From positions 1 to 64,000 of the forward strand of contig JBBRAX010000037.1 of NCBI GenBank assembly GCA_038206395.1: a stretch of 64,000 nucleotides of DNA, in the 5' to 3' direction. Under the pieces are notes generated by a model, which had not been told where the DNA came from, made no database searches, and worked only from the letters and a program-made list of their open reading frames with translations. Below are positions 49,128 to 57,681 of this stretch, piece after piece; position 1 is the stretch's first letter; every line of letters starts with the position of its first letter. The DNA comes from JAGSPQ01 sp038206395 (GTDB taxonomy: Bacteria; Myxococcota; Myxococcia; Myxococcales; Myxococcaceae). The position numbers were made by a program, and so were the translations under genes.

Positions 49128-49350
49128 CAGCCTTCGACGGACCTGGGCGGCAGCGCGGCGCGGCCAGGCGATGGTGGAATACTCGGTGGTGACCTTCGTG
49201 CTGTCGCTGGGCGCGTTGGGTCTGCTGGCGGTGCCGATTCCGACGGGAGTCAACGGCCGCGGCACGGCTCCACTGTTCCGGCTGTTCTGGGAAGGGCTGA
49301 ACGGTTTTTACGACAGCGTCTACTATGTGCTCCAGTGTTCGGTTCCCTGA
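49111..49350 (+). CDS. Flp-like pilin peptide
   Basis: 79 residues. A basic leader (RRTWAAARRG) ends at Gly before QAMVEYSVVTFVLSLGALGLLAV, which has Glu+5 and Tyr+6 as in Flp pilins (G/ATAIEYGL type). About 40 further residues include a hydrophobic, aromatic stretch and a single C-terminal cysteine (VLQCSVP). Flp pilins are usually 50-70 residues, so this is slightly long. It overlaps both flanking eight-cysteine genes by 16-17 bp, which forces close expression. It could be the shaft pilin of module 2, or a minor subunit. Confidence 0.68.
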   Translation: MPRNADSLRRTWAAARRGQAMVEYSVVTFVLSLGALGLLAVPIPTGVNGRGTAPLFRLFWEGLNGFYDSVYYVLQCSVP

Positions 49351-49571
49351 AGCCACTGCTCGCGATGTTGTGTCTGCTGGCTGTGCCTGCGCTCGCCGCG
49401 ACTCCGGCGCAGTGCAAGGCCGGCTGCAAGACCGAGATCAAGCCGCAGTGTGAAAAGGCCTGTAGGAAGTACGCGGCCAAAAGCGTCGACAGCTGCCTCA
49501 AGGACATGTGCGAAGTCGCGATGAAGCGCTGCGATAAGATGTGCGACGACACGCCCCCGAAGGGCAAGTAG
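49335..49571 (+). CDS. small exported eight-cysteine protein, second copy
   Basis: 78 residues with a signal peptide (MFGSLKPLLAMLCLLAVPALA). The mature region has eight cysteines spaced C-3-C-7-C-3-C-10-C-4-C-6-C-3-C and mostly Lys/Glu between them. It is clearly related to the protein at 48903-49127. The GTG start lies inside the last codons of the Flp-like gene, in another frame. There is no lipobox and no further domain. It closes the module 2 run; the next gene begins 57 bp later. Function unknown. Confidence 0.78.
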   Translation: MFGSLKPLLAMLCLLAVPALAATPAQCKAGCKTEIKPQCEKACRKYAAKSVDSCLKDMCEVAMKRCDKMCDDTPPKGK

Positions 49572-49628
49572 CCGCGGAAGCGTGAAGACCCCCGCAACTG
49601 CCCGCCGCGTCCCGGGTTCCAGCGAGTC

Positions 49629-51266
49629 ATGCCCACAAGATCGCTCGTCCTGGTGCTCGGTCTCTTCCTGATCGGTTGTGGTTCCACGATTTTGGCGCCC
49701 ACCGACAGCGGCGCGAGTGGGGGAGGCGGAGGCGGCGACGCAGCGGATGCCGGCTCGATCGACGCGGGTTGCGTCTACACCGGAGCGTCGGCAGACGGGC
49801 TGGTGCCGACCGAGAGCGGCCCGCAGCAGGGCGTGAAGGTCGGTGACACCTGGCACTGGCTCGGCGTGCCGTTCGCTGCGCCGCCGGTGGGTGCGCTGCG
49901 GTGGCGTCCGCCCGCGCGCCCTTCTTGTGAAGCCGCGGTGAGGCTCGCCGAGATGGTGGGCCCGATCTGCCCGCAGCTCGACCCTGACGGTGGCTTTCTG
50001 GGAAACGAGAGCTGCCTGACGCTGGACCTGTGGTCGAAGGACGGCGCCGCCGATGCGGGCGTGATGGTCTTCATTCACGGCGGCGGCAACCTCACCGGCT
50101 CGTCGTCTCACAACAACGGCCTCTTCTCGGGGCAGGACCTCGCCACCCACTCGGGCGTCGTCGTGCTGGCAATCAACTACCGGCTCGGAGCGCTCGGCTA
50201 CTTCGCGCACCCGCAGCTCAACGGTGAAAGCGACGCGGGCGTGTCGGGCAACTACGGAATTCTTGATCAGCAGGCCGCACTGCGGTGGGTGCGCGACAAC
50301 ATCCGCGCGTTCGGCGGCAACCCCAACCAGGTGATGGTGTTCGGAGAATCGGGTGGCGCGCAGGACACGGTCATTCAGCTGGTCGCTCCGGGAGCGAAGG
50401 GGCTGTTCAAGACCGCCGCCATCGAGAGCGGGGGCATCTACAAGACGACCCTCGCCGACGCGATCACCGCGATGGCGCCGGTGGTGCAGGCTTCCGGCTG
50501 CTCGTCCGCGGCCGACGCCCTCATCTGTTTGCGCGGGGTCAGCGCGAAGCAGCTGGCGATGCTGCCCGCCGTCGCGGGCCCGCTTGCCCGTGGCCTTCGC
50601 TACGGCCCGGCGATCGACGGCGTCGTGATCCCCGACTACCCGACGACGCTGATGAAGCAGGGCAAACACAACCTGGCGGCAGTGATCATCGGGACCAACG
50701 CCGATGAGACTTCGCGCATGGTGGCCAACGTGCAGACGGTGGCCGAGTACGAGGCAGCGATTCAGGCACAATACGGGCTGGCGCTGAAGGCGCAGATCCT
50801 CGCGCAGTACCCGGCGTCGCGCTTCACGACTCCGCGCAAGGCGCTGATCGCCGCGACCACCGACTCCAGTTTCACCTGTGGCACCCGGCGCATCGCGCGC
50901 GCCCTCGCCGCCGGCCAGACCCAGCCCGTGTACCGGTACTTCTTCAGCTACCAATCGCCGGGCCCGGCGGGCGATCTGATCGGAGCCACCCATGGGGCCG
51001 AGCTGCCGTTCGTGTTCGGAACGTTCGCGGCGTTGGGCGTGACGACTCCTGTGCCTGCGGCCACTGCGCTCAGCGAGCTGATGCAGGGCTACTGGACGCA
51101 GCTGGCGAAGTTCGACGACCCGAATACGGCGGCAGCGGCGCAGTGGCCCGCTTTCACGGCGACGGGCAATGACGCGCTCGAGCTGGGCAACGCAGGAGCA
51201 GGCATGGTCGCTTCGGTTCGCGCGTCTGACTGCGACTTCTGGGATGGCCTGGCTGGCGTCGAGTAG
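49629..51266 (+). CDS. type B carboxylesterase lipoprotein
   Basis: 545 residues. The signal peptide ends in the lipobox FLIGC (Cys17), followed by a Ser/Gly/Asp-Ala-Gly linker. The alpha/beta-hydrolase domain has the oxyanion motif HGGG at 150-153, nucleophile FGESGGA (Ser241), a probable acid in TNADET (near 353), and the His in THGAEL (near 455). It matches the carboxylesterase/cholinesterase family. It should hydrolyse esters at the cell surface or in the periplasm. The stop lies 6 bp from the convergent stop of the barrel gene. The substrate is unknown. Confidence 0.93.
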   Translation: MPTRSLVLVLGLFLIGCGSTILAPTDSGASGGGGGGDAADAGSIDAGCVYTGASADGLVPTESGPQQGVKVGDTWHWLGVPFAAPPVGALRWRPPARPSCEAAVRLAEMVGPICPQLDPDGGFLGNESCLTLDLWSKDGAADAGVMVFIHGGGNLTGSSSHNNGLFSGQDLATHSGVVVLAINYRLGALGYFAHPQLNGESDAGVSGNYGILDQQAALRWVRDNIRAFGGNPNQVMVFGESGGAQDTVIQLVAPGAKGLFKTAAIESGGIYKTTLADAITAMAPVVQASGCSSAADALICLRGVSAKQLAMLPAVAGPLARGLRYGPAIDGVVIPDYPTTLMKQGKHNLAAVIIGTNADETSRMVANVQTVAEYEAAIQAQYGLALKAQILAQYPASRFTTPRKALIAATTDSSFTCGTRRIARALAAGQTQPVYRYFFSYQSPGPAGDLIGATHGAELPFVFGTFAALGVTTPVPAATALSELMQGYWTQLAKFDDPNTAAAAQWPAFTATGNDALELGNAGAGMVASVRASDCDFWDGLAGVE

Positions 51267-51272
51267 GCACGG

Positions 51273-52889
51273 TCAGCTGCGCGGCTCTTTGGGCGCTTCC
51301 TTCTTTCCGCCGAACTCGTAGCCGAGCTCAGCGTCGATGACGAAGCCCAGCTGGTTGTCGTAGCGCTGCACGTCGGGGTTCACGCGAAAGGCTTTGTAGA
51401 CGCGGCCGTTGATGAAGAAGAACGGCAGGATCTTCAAGCGCGCGCCGGCGAAGAGCACCGTCTTCTCGTCGAGCTTCCCAAACTCAGCGAAGTCGCCGAA
51501 GCGGCGCTTGTAGAAGCTGCCGAACACCTGCAGGAAGCTGAGCAGCGGAACCTCGACGTGCGCGACGAAGTTCTTCGCGGCCGAGTTCGACACGCCCTCG
51601 AGCGACAACGTCACGCCGACGGCGTTGCGAATGCCCCAGCTCGCCTCGAAGTAGTAGCCCTGCCGCGCGCCCAGGCCGCCGTTGAGGATGGCGTCGAGCT
51701 TGGTGCGGTAGTCGAAGAAGCCGAGCTGGTTCCGGCCGACGTCGTCGTAGATGAAGCGCTCGACCTCGTAGAAGGTGTCGAAGTACCCGGGCTTGTAGTG
51801 GCTGCCCAAGATTCGCAGCTCGGCGACGAGGCGGAAGGCGCTGACGATGGACTTGCCGACGTTGAAGCGGCCGAGCGCTCCAATCGTGAGGCCGCCTTCT
51901 CCGCCGACAAGAAATGAGTAGTCGACGTACGGCTTCACGTCGATGTTGTCGTCTTTGTAGACCTTCATTTCGACGTCGAAGCCGACGATGCCCGCGGGCG
52001 CCGAATCGGCGAGCAACCGGCCGTCGGCGATCTGCCGCACGCCCAGACCATTGGTGCGCAGCTTCAGCGGAGCGTCCCAGTCCAACCCGCCCGAAACGCC
52101 CAGGGACAACGACTTCACGAGAAGGTTGTCGCTCTTCAGGAACCACAGCGGCTTGATGAAGGCGATGCCGGCCAGCTGGTTCCACGCGAGGATGTCGTTG
52201 GTGAAGAGCTCGAAGCCGCCGAAGTCGTTGTACGCATCGACCTCGGCCGAGACGCGCGGGTAGTCGATGTCGATGTTCGCGGCGTAGCGGCGCTGAATGG
52301 TGCCGTGGCCGATGGTCGAGGCGTAGCGCTGGCCGATGTTGACGTAGAGGTTGTCTTCCTTTCGGCCGTAGTTGACGTACTTCAGCAGCCGGCCGAAATC
52401 GTGAAACGTGTCCCAGTCGCCCTTGCGGATGCGGCCGAGGTAGCGAAACGGCTCGCCTTCGGCGTCGCGCTCGAAGCTCAAGAGCTCGATTCGCAGGGGG
52501 ACGCCGAAGCCCACGCCCCACTTCGCGTCGAAGAAGCGAAGGTCGACCTGTGGCTCGACGAGCAGGTAGTAGGCCGAGCCGAACTGATCCACGCCGGCCG
52601 AGACGCCGATGCGGTTGTTCTTCACTGTGAGGCGATCGCTGCCAAGGAACACCGACAGCTCGCCTTTGACGAAGCCTGGCGGCGGGTCGATGGGCTCAGC
52701 GACGGCAGAGATGGGAGCGGCTTCACCTGGGTCGGGAACCTCGATCATCGCGAAGGTAGGCGGCGACGGCTCGACAGTGAGAATCATGAAGCCCGCATCG
52801 ACGTCGGCGGGCGCCCCGGCATCTGGCGCTTCGCCTGCGTCGTCGACTTCAGCTGCCGCGATCAGCGCCGCGACTACGAGAAAGAGCAT
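51273..52889 (-). CDS. predicted outer-membrane beta-barrel protein
   Basis: 538 residues. A signal peptide (MLFLVVAALIAAA) is followed by an Asp/Ala/Pro-rich linker with DAG repeats (about 15-70). About 450 residues then alternate hydrophobic and polar positions, with many Tyr/Phe-Gly strand ends (GSAYYLLVEPQVDLRFF; RQGYYFEASWGI; QLGFVIDAELGYEFG). This is the pattern of a large beta-barrel. The last strand ends EFGGKKEAPKEPRS, so the barrel is not closed by a terminal Phe. It sits 3 bp downstream of the gene at 52893-53618, so the two are probably one operon. No substrate hint is visible. Confidence 0.8.
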   Translation of the reverse strand: MLFLVVAALIAAAEVDDAGEAPDAGAPADVDAGFMILTVEPSPPTFAMIEVPDPGEAAPISAVAEPIDPPPGFVKGELSVFLGSDRLTVKNNRIGVSAGVDQFGSAYYLLVEPQVDLRFFDAKWGVGFGVPLRIELLSFERDAEGEPFRYLGRIRKGDWDTFHDFGRLLKYVNYGRKEDNLYVNIGQRYASTIGHGTIQRRYAANIDIDYPRVSAEVDAYNDFGGFELFTNDILAWNQLAGIAFIKPLWFLKSDNLLVKSLSLGVSGGLDWDAPLKLRTNGLGVRQIADGRLLADSAPAGIVGFDVEMKVYKDDNIDVKPYVDYSFLVGGEGGLTIGALGRFNVGKSIVSAFRLVAELRILGSHYKPGYFDTFYEVERFIYDDVGRNQLGFFDYRTKLDAILNGGLGARQGYYFEASWGIRNAVGVTLSLEGVSNSAAKNFVAHVEVPLLSFLQVFGSFYKRRFGDFAEFGKLDEKTVLFAGARLKILPFFFINGRVYKAFRVNPDVQRYDNQLGFVIDAELGYEFGGKKEAPKEPRS

Positions 52890-52892
52890 GCG

Positions 52893-53618
52893 TTACTTTC
52901 CGCAGGGCGTGAGCGGCTGGATGAAACGGGCGATCTCGGCTTCGTCGGCGACGGTGCCTTCGAGCTTCAGCTGGTCGGTGGGCAGCTCGGGGTCGACGTC
53001 CTGCATCATCCACACGCCCATGCGCACGGCGGTGTCAGCGACGCACTCGAAGTAGAGGACGGTGTTGATGCCCGACTTGGTTTCCTGTTGGCGCGCGGTG
53101 CCCTGGGTTTCCATCGTGCCGCGGGTGGCGACGTACTTCACCACCGAGCCGCTGGCGGTCTTCAGCGCGCCGCGCCGCAAGATGTCCTTCACGTCGACGT
53201 TGATGCCGCTGCCCTTCAGCGCGCTGGTGTCGTCGACCTTGCCGTCGAAGAAGTCCTTCGCGCGGTTCGACTGCTCGTTGGCGATGATCCGGAAGTAGAT
53301 GAAGCCCTTGTCGAAGTCGGGCACGCCGCCATCGGCCAACATCTCTTTGTCGCCGAGCAGCGCCATGTCCATGAACAGGGGCACGCTCATCGTCATGATC
53401 GGGTGGTAGCCGATGGGCGCCTTGCCCATCATCTTCGTCACGTTGGCGGCCTTCTGGTTCGGGTCGGTCATGCCGTCGACGAGGCCCTTGCCGGCGCGCA
53501 CCACCAGCAGCGTGACGACGAGGAAGCCGAGCAGGATCAGCGCCACCAGGCCGCCACAACCGATGGCGACGTAGAACAGAGGCGAGCGCTGCTTCTTTAC
53601 CGGAGCGTTGGGGTCCAT
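52893..53618 (-). CDS. single-pass membrane protein of unknown function
   Basis: 241 residues. A short cytoplasmic N-terminus (MDPNAPVKKQRS) leads to one membrane helix (about 15-42, VAIGCGGLVALILLGFLVVTLLVV) and a periplasmic domain of about 200 residues. The domain has a strand-helix mix (ADGGVPDFDKGFIYFRIIAN; KSGINTVLYFECVAD) and two cysteines. I do not recognise the family. It lies between the FHA membrane protein (22 bp gap) and the barrel gene (3 bp gap) on the same strand. A small TAAGAA box on the minus strand about 12 bp before the ATG could be its own -10. Confidence 0.75.
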   Translation of the reverse strand: MDPNAPVKKQRSPLFYVAIGCGGLVALILLGFLVVTLLVVRAGKGLVDGMTDPNQKAANVTKMMGKAPIGYHPIMTMSVPLFMDMALLGDKEMLADGGVPDFDKGFIYFRIIANEQSNRAKDFFDGKVDDTSALKGSGINVDVKDILRRGALKTASGSVVKYVATRGTMETQGTARQQETKSGINTVLYFECVADTAVRMGVWMMQDVDPELPTDQLKLEGTVADEAEIARFIQPLTPCGK

Positions 53619-53640
53619 TGGGCTGCGCTTCTTAGCGCAC

Positions 53641-55371
53641 CTAGAAGGCTTCCATGTCCGACAGCATCGACTTCGAGAAGCCGAAGCAGGGGTGCTCGCG
53701 CGTCGGGTAATAGCGCTCGACGTCCTTCAACGTCTGAATCGCCTCCTTCACCTTCGCCGGCCGGGAGTTGAGCTGCTTCTGGACCTCGACCATCAGGCCG
53801 TTGCACTTCTGATCGAGCATCGGCCGCAGCTCGCGCATGCGCGATCGGGCGTAGGTGTTCATCTCGTTGACCGCCGACTTGTCGGGCATTGACTCCATCA
53901 ACAGCCAGGCCTCGCGGTACACCTTCCACGCCTTGAAGAGGTTCTCAGGCCCGATGCTGCGGGTCTCGAACAGGCGATCAGCGCTGATGATGTTGTCCTT
54001 TGCGAGGCGCGCGGTCTCTTCGGCCGAGAGCTCGGGAATCGGGATGATCTCGATCCAGATGTTGAAGACGCGCCATGATTCGTTGCCCGGGGGATTCCTG
54101 GTGCTGTCGAACACCAGCTGGTTGCCTTCGCGCGGCTTGACGATGTTCGGCGGCAGCACGAGCTCGATGTCGCGGTTCGCGTCCAGCGTGTCGGGAGGCA
54201 CGAAGCCGACTTCGGCCCCGTTGACGGTGACGGTGACCTCTTCTTTCGAGATGTCGCGCGCGCCGTAGTGAAGCACCGCGACGACCTGCGTCGGCGAGGC
54301 GAGCGTGAAGTTGAAGAGCTTCATGTCGGCGCGCTGCCACGTCGCTTCCTCGCCAAGGCCGAAGCTGTCTTTGAGGCCGGCGGCGTTGACGATGAGGTCC
54401 GTTGGCTCGACGCGCTTGGGACCCGTGTCTTTCGGAATCACCTGCATCACCACGAAGCCCAGGGTGCCGAGCACCATCAGGCCACCGACGGCGGCAAAGG
54501 CGAAACGCGCGGCCTTTGGCAGGTCGGCCCACTGCATCGCGATGCGGCCAACGGCCGACTTCTGCTGGTCGCGGCGCTTGCGAAGGCGATCGGCGGCCGA
54601 GAGCTCGACGGGCTCACTGGACGGAGGCTGCGTCGTCATCGAGGCGAGGGCGTTGTTCCGCTTCGCGGGCAGCGTGCTGTCGTCGGGCACCTTCCTGATG
54701 CCGAGGTCGCGGGTGCTGTCGTCGATTTTGGCGAGGTTGGCCGACCGACGAACTGCCGCGGGGGGCGGCACCTGCACTTCCTTCGTCGAGGTGTCGTTGT
54801 CTTCCTGCAGCTTCCCCGGCGCGACCATCTCGACTTCCATCGTCGAGTTTTCCTTCAGCGGAGATCCCCGGGGCACCGTGCCGAGCTCGGCTTCGGTGTC
54901 GTGGCGAACCTGGGGAGGCTTGCGGGCGGTGCGCTTCTCGCGCTCGGCGTCTTTGCGCGGCGGCTTGAGCAGCGTTGCGTTCGGGTCTTCGTTCTCGAAC
55001 TCTTCTTCTTCATCTTCCTGGTCGCCGGTTTCGACGGGCGAGTGGAGCGCAGTGTCGTTGCCGACGCCGGCGATCGTGAAGGTGAACTCGACGTCGCCGA
55101 TCGCAATCTTGTCGCCCGACTTGAGCTCGCGGGCCTGCGAGAGCAGAGAGCCGTTGAGCTTGGTGCCGTTGGCGCTCTTCAGGTCTTCGACGAAGTAGCG
55201 GCCGGGGCCTTTGTTGTAGACGCGGCAGTGGCTGCGCGAGGCGCCCGAGTCTTTGACGACGATGTCGTTGTCGGCGGTGCGACCGAGCTTCGCTTCGTTC
55301 TCTTCGAAGGAAAACTCGGAGCCTTCACCGGGACCCCGGGTGACTTTGAGGGCGAATGGCACGGGTCCCAT
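53641..55371 (-). CDS. FHA-domain membrane protein with a large C-terminal domain
   Basis: 576 residues. The FHA domain at about 1-100 has GRTADND at 30-36, SRSHCRV at 45-51 and SANGT at 66-70. A long acidic, Pro-rich, Thr-rich linker follows (about 105-285), with several Thr sites that could be phosphorylated. One membrane helix lies at 288-312. The periplasmic part (about 320-576) contains a beta domain (VAVLHYGARDISKEEVTVTVNGAEVG) and a helical tail with ENLFKAWKVYREAWLLME. It probably recognises a phosphothreonine on the inner face and passes the signal outward. An upstream inverted repeat CAACCGACGGTTG lies at 55381-55393. The partner kinase is not in the window. Confidence 0.85.
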   Translation of the reverse strand: MGPVPFALKVTRGPGEGSEFSFEENEAKLGRTADNDIVVKDSGASRSHCRVYNKGPGRYFVEDLKSANGTKLNGSLLSQARELKSGDKIAIGDVEFTFTIAGVGNDTALHSPVETGDQEDEEEEFENEDPNATLLKPPRKDAEREKRTARKPPQVRHDTEAELGTVPRGSPLKENSTMEVEMVAPGKLQEDNDTSTKEVQVPPPAAVRRSANLAKIDDSTRDLGIRKVPDDSTLPAKRNNALASMTTQPPSSEPVELSAADRLRKRRDQQKSAVGRIAMQWADLPKAARFAFAAVGGLMVLGTLGFVVMQVIPKDTGPKRVEPTDLIVNAAGLKDSFGLGEEATWQRADMKLFNFTLASPTQVVAVLHYGARDISKEEVTVTVNGAEVGFVPPDTLDANRDIELVLPPNIVKPREGNQLVFDSTRNPPGNESWRVFNIWIEIIPIPELSAEETARLAKDNIISADRLFETRSIGPENLFKAWKVYREAWLLMESMPDKSAVNEMNTYARSRMRELRPMLDQKCNGLMVEVQKQLNSRPAKVKEAIQTLKDVERYYPTREHPCFGFSKSMLSDMEAF

Positions 55372-55444
55372 AGGCGAATACAACCGACGGTTGGGGTCAA
55401 GGCCATGTTGACGGTCGGCGGCTTTCCGCACCAGAAGGCGGCCC

Positions 55445-56173
55445 ATGCGGATGACGACGACCCTGGGTGGCCTCGAGTGCAAAGTGCTGCAGGAAGGCGA
55501 AGCTGCGCCGCGGGCGGTGGTGGTGCTTTGCCATGGGTTCGGCGCTCCGGGGGATGACCTGGTCGGGCTCGAGGAGCAGCTGGTGGCGCTGGCGCCGGGG
55601 CTCAAAGGGGTGCGGTTCGTTTTCCCGGCCGCGCCGCTGTCGTTGGCGTCGATGGGGTACGGCGATGCAAAGGCGTGGTGGTTGATCGACTTCGAGCAGA
55701 TTCAGGCGCTGAACGCAGGCGACCTCGACGCCCTGCAGGAGTTCCGCAAGCGCGAGCCAGAAGGGATGGCGAAGGCGCGGGCGATGATGCTGAAGCTGGT
55801 CGACGAGCTGACGGCGCAGACGGGGCTGCCGATGTCGAAGGTGGTGCTGGGCGGCTTCTCTCAAGGGGCGATGATCACCACCGACCTCGCGCTGCGCCTT
55901 CCAGAGGCACCCGCCGCGCTGGTGATTCTCTCGGGCACGCTGCTCACCGAAGACGTCTGGAAGCAGAAGGCGAAGGCGCGCGCTGGCCTGCCCATCTTTC
56001 AATCGCACGGGACGATGGACCCCGTGCTGCGGTTCGATGCGGCCGAGCGGTTGCGAGATGTTTTGACCGAATCGGGCAGTCCCCCTGAGTTCGTGGCCTT
56101 CGACGGACCCCACGCGATTCCGATGGGTGTGCTGCGAAAGCTGGCCCAGTTCCTTACCGCTCGCCTGCCCTGA
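55445..56173 (+). CDS. phospholipase/carboxylesterase-type serine hydrolase
   Basis: 242 residues, a compact alpha/beta hydrolase. It has LCHGFGAPGDD near residue 28 (oxyanion loop), nucleophile GFSQGA with Ser139, Asp192 in SHGTMDPVLRF and His223 in DGPHAIP. The triad order and size match the phospholipase/carboxylesterase (YpfH/acyl-protein thioesterase-like) group. There is no signal peptide. It begins 73 bp from the divergent FHA gene. Two ATGs (55445, 55451) are possible. Its likely substrate is a short or medium acyl ester, but this is open. Confidence 0.92.
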   Translation: MRMTTTLGGLECKVLQEGEAAPRAVVVLCHGFGAPGDDLVGLEEQLVALAPGLKGVRFVFPAAPLSLASMGYGDAKAWWLIDFEQIQALNAGDLDALQEFRKREPEGMAKARAMMLKLVDELTAQTGLPMSKVVLGGFSQGAMITTDLALRLPEAPAALVILSGTLLTEDVWKQKAKARAGLPIFQSHGTMDPVLRFDAAERLRDVLTESGSPPEFVAFDGPHAIPMGVLRKLAQFLTARLP

Positions 56174-56210
56174 GGCCAGGGTAGGGCGCGGCGCACCGCG
56201 TCACAGTTCA

Positions 56211-56230
56211 TTCGATCGAATTCGATCGAA
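56211..56230. promoter_or_regulatory. perfect 20 bp palindrome, possible operator
   Basis: TTCGATCGAATTCGATCGAA is its own reverse complement and consists of two TTCGATCGAA units. It lies in the gap between the hydrolase stop and the lipoprotein start, about 120 bp before the latter. It could be a dimeric regulator's operator or a methylation-type site. No other copy was noticed in the window. Confidence 0.5.
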
Positions 56231-56348
56231 CCGTGAAAGCCGAAGGAGGACAGCCGGTTGGGTCCACGAGCGGCGACGCGCTCTGACGCGGAACGTCATG
56301 AGATGGGGCGCAACTTTACACGGGCCGGGTGCGACAATTCCTACAGTG

Positions 56349-57305
56349 ATGCACATCCGCCCTGCCGTCGTCGTGTTGCTCCTCACGGGCTGCGTGGGCG
56401 AGGCGGAGTGGGCGTTGGGCACGGGTCCGCAAGTGACTCCGGAAACGCCGACGACGCCCGTGGAAGTGCGCGCGCGGATGACCTCGTTTCAGGGCCTGTC
56501 GTCGGGGCTTCCTGCGAGCGCGAATCCGCACGGCATCGCGCACCTCGATGGCACCGTCTACCTGGTGGTCGACGGGCAGTTGTTCAGCCTCGCTTCGGCG
56601 GCGAAGGAATGGACGGTGGTGGCGCTGCCGCTGAACGCAGCAGAGAAGGTGACCTCGATTTCGCGGGTCGACCTGTCGCTGTACCTGACGACGACCGATG
56701 GGTTGCTGCGGCTCGACTGGGGCAAGGACGGGGTGGCTCGGCTGGCGGGGGCTCCAGCGGGCGGCGTGGCGCTCTTGAAGAAAGGCAGCGAGCTGCTGCT
56801 GGCGACGTCAGCAGGGTTGTTCGCGTCGAGCGACAAGGGCGTGACGTTCAAGGTCCGGTCGCCGACGGCGGCGCTGACGGTGCTGGTGGGTTCGTCGGCG
56901 GCGCAGCGAATCTTTGGCGTGGTCGCGTTCAAGAAGCTGATGCACTCGGATGACGCGGGCGCGACGTGGACGGCTGCGGCGGTGACGGGCGAGGTGCAGG
57001 CACTCGCGGCGGCGGGCGCGTACGTGCTGGTGCAGACGGCGGTGGGCACGCAGCGCTCGGGCAACTACGGAAACACTTTCAAGGCGGCGACGGTGGGCGC
57101 GCAGCCCTTCAGCTTCGGCTTCTCGGGGACGCGGGTGTTCGCCGGCACGATGACGGGTGTGCGCGTCTCGGATGATGGCGGAGCGGTGTGGCGCGACGGC
57201 AACGAAGGGCTGCCGCCGTCGACGCAGGTGAAGTCGTTGTGGGTGGCAGGGCCGGCGGTGATTGCCGCGACCGCGACTCAGCTCTTCGTGGCCGAGCTAT
57301 TCTGA
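56349..57305 (+). CDS. beta-propeller-like lipoprotein
   Basis: 318 residues. The signal peptide ends at the lipobox LLTGC (Cys15) and is followed by a Thr/Pro spacer. The rest is made of repeated strand groups with Asp-box-like motifs of the sialidase/BNR kind: SSDKGVTFKV, SDDAGATWTA and SDDGGAVWRD, each S-x-D-x-G-x-(T)-W-like. This suggests a five- to seven-bladed propeller. Such lipoproteins are common in myxobacteria and of mostly unknown role. ATG 56349 fits the signal peptide. The 3' end overlaps the convergent gene by 28 bp. Likely outer-membrane or periplasmic. Confidence 0.82.
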   Translation: MHIRPAVVVLLLTGCVGEAEWALGTGPQVTPETPTTPVEVRARMTSFQGLSSGLPASANPHGIAHLDGTVYLVVDGQLFSLASAAKEWTVVALPLNAAEKVTSISRVDLSLYLTTTDGLLRLDWGKDGVARLAGAPAGGVALLKKGSELLLATSAGLFASSDKGVTFKVRSPTAALTVLVGSSAAQRIFGVVAFKKLMHSDDAGATWTAAAVTGEVQALAAAGAYVLVQTAVGTQRSGNYGNTFKAATVGAQPFSFGFSGTRVFAGTMTGVRVSDDGGAVWRDGNEGLPPSTQVKSLWVAGPAVIAATATQLFVAELF

Positions 57306-57631
57306 GCTTCAGCGCCGTTCGCCGCGGCGCCCGGGTTCTGGTGCGGGACGGCGGTGGACGTGGATGACGCGGCGGCGGAGGGCGCTCCGGGAGCAGCCTT
57401 CACTGCAGGCGGCGCGACGGGAGCCGAATGCGGCACGTGGTCGGGGCGAACGTTGGCGCCGAGGTCTTCGGCGTAGACGCGGGGGTTGCTCGTCCACTCG
57501 AAGTCGGCCGGCACTTTTCCGCCGCCCTGGGTTCCACTGGTCCACTCGTGCTGGTGGTGCTGAATGTCCGCGCCGCCCTGCGGAGGACGCCAGACGGCAG
57601 GCAGTTGCTTAGGGTCGGAATGGGCGCTCAT
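57278..57631 (-). CDS. small Pro/Ala/His-rich protein of unknown function
   Basis: 117 residues. The N-terminal part (about 1-62) has the composition of a folded segment (SDPKQLPAVWRPPQGGADIQ; HEWTSGTQGGGKV; PADFEWTSNPRVYAED). The C-terminal half is Ala/Pro/Ser-rich and probably disordered. There is no signal peptide or membrane helix. The ATG at 57631 was chosen because the upstream extension is shadow-like. It overlaps the convergent lipoprotein by 28 bp and diverges from the acyltransferase by 50 bp. I do not recognise it, and the coding call is less certain than for its neighbours. Confidence 0.55.
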   Translation of the reverse strand: MSAHSDPKQLPAVWRPPQGGADIQHHQHEWTSGTQGGGKVPADFEWTSNPRVYAEDLGANVRPDHVPHSAPVAPPAVKAAPGAPSAAASSTSTAVPHQNPGAAANGAEAQNSSATKS

Positions 57632-57681
57632 GGGAAATTTTTCTATCCCATTTCGGGCACCGTGACACCCTTCGAAAATCG

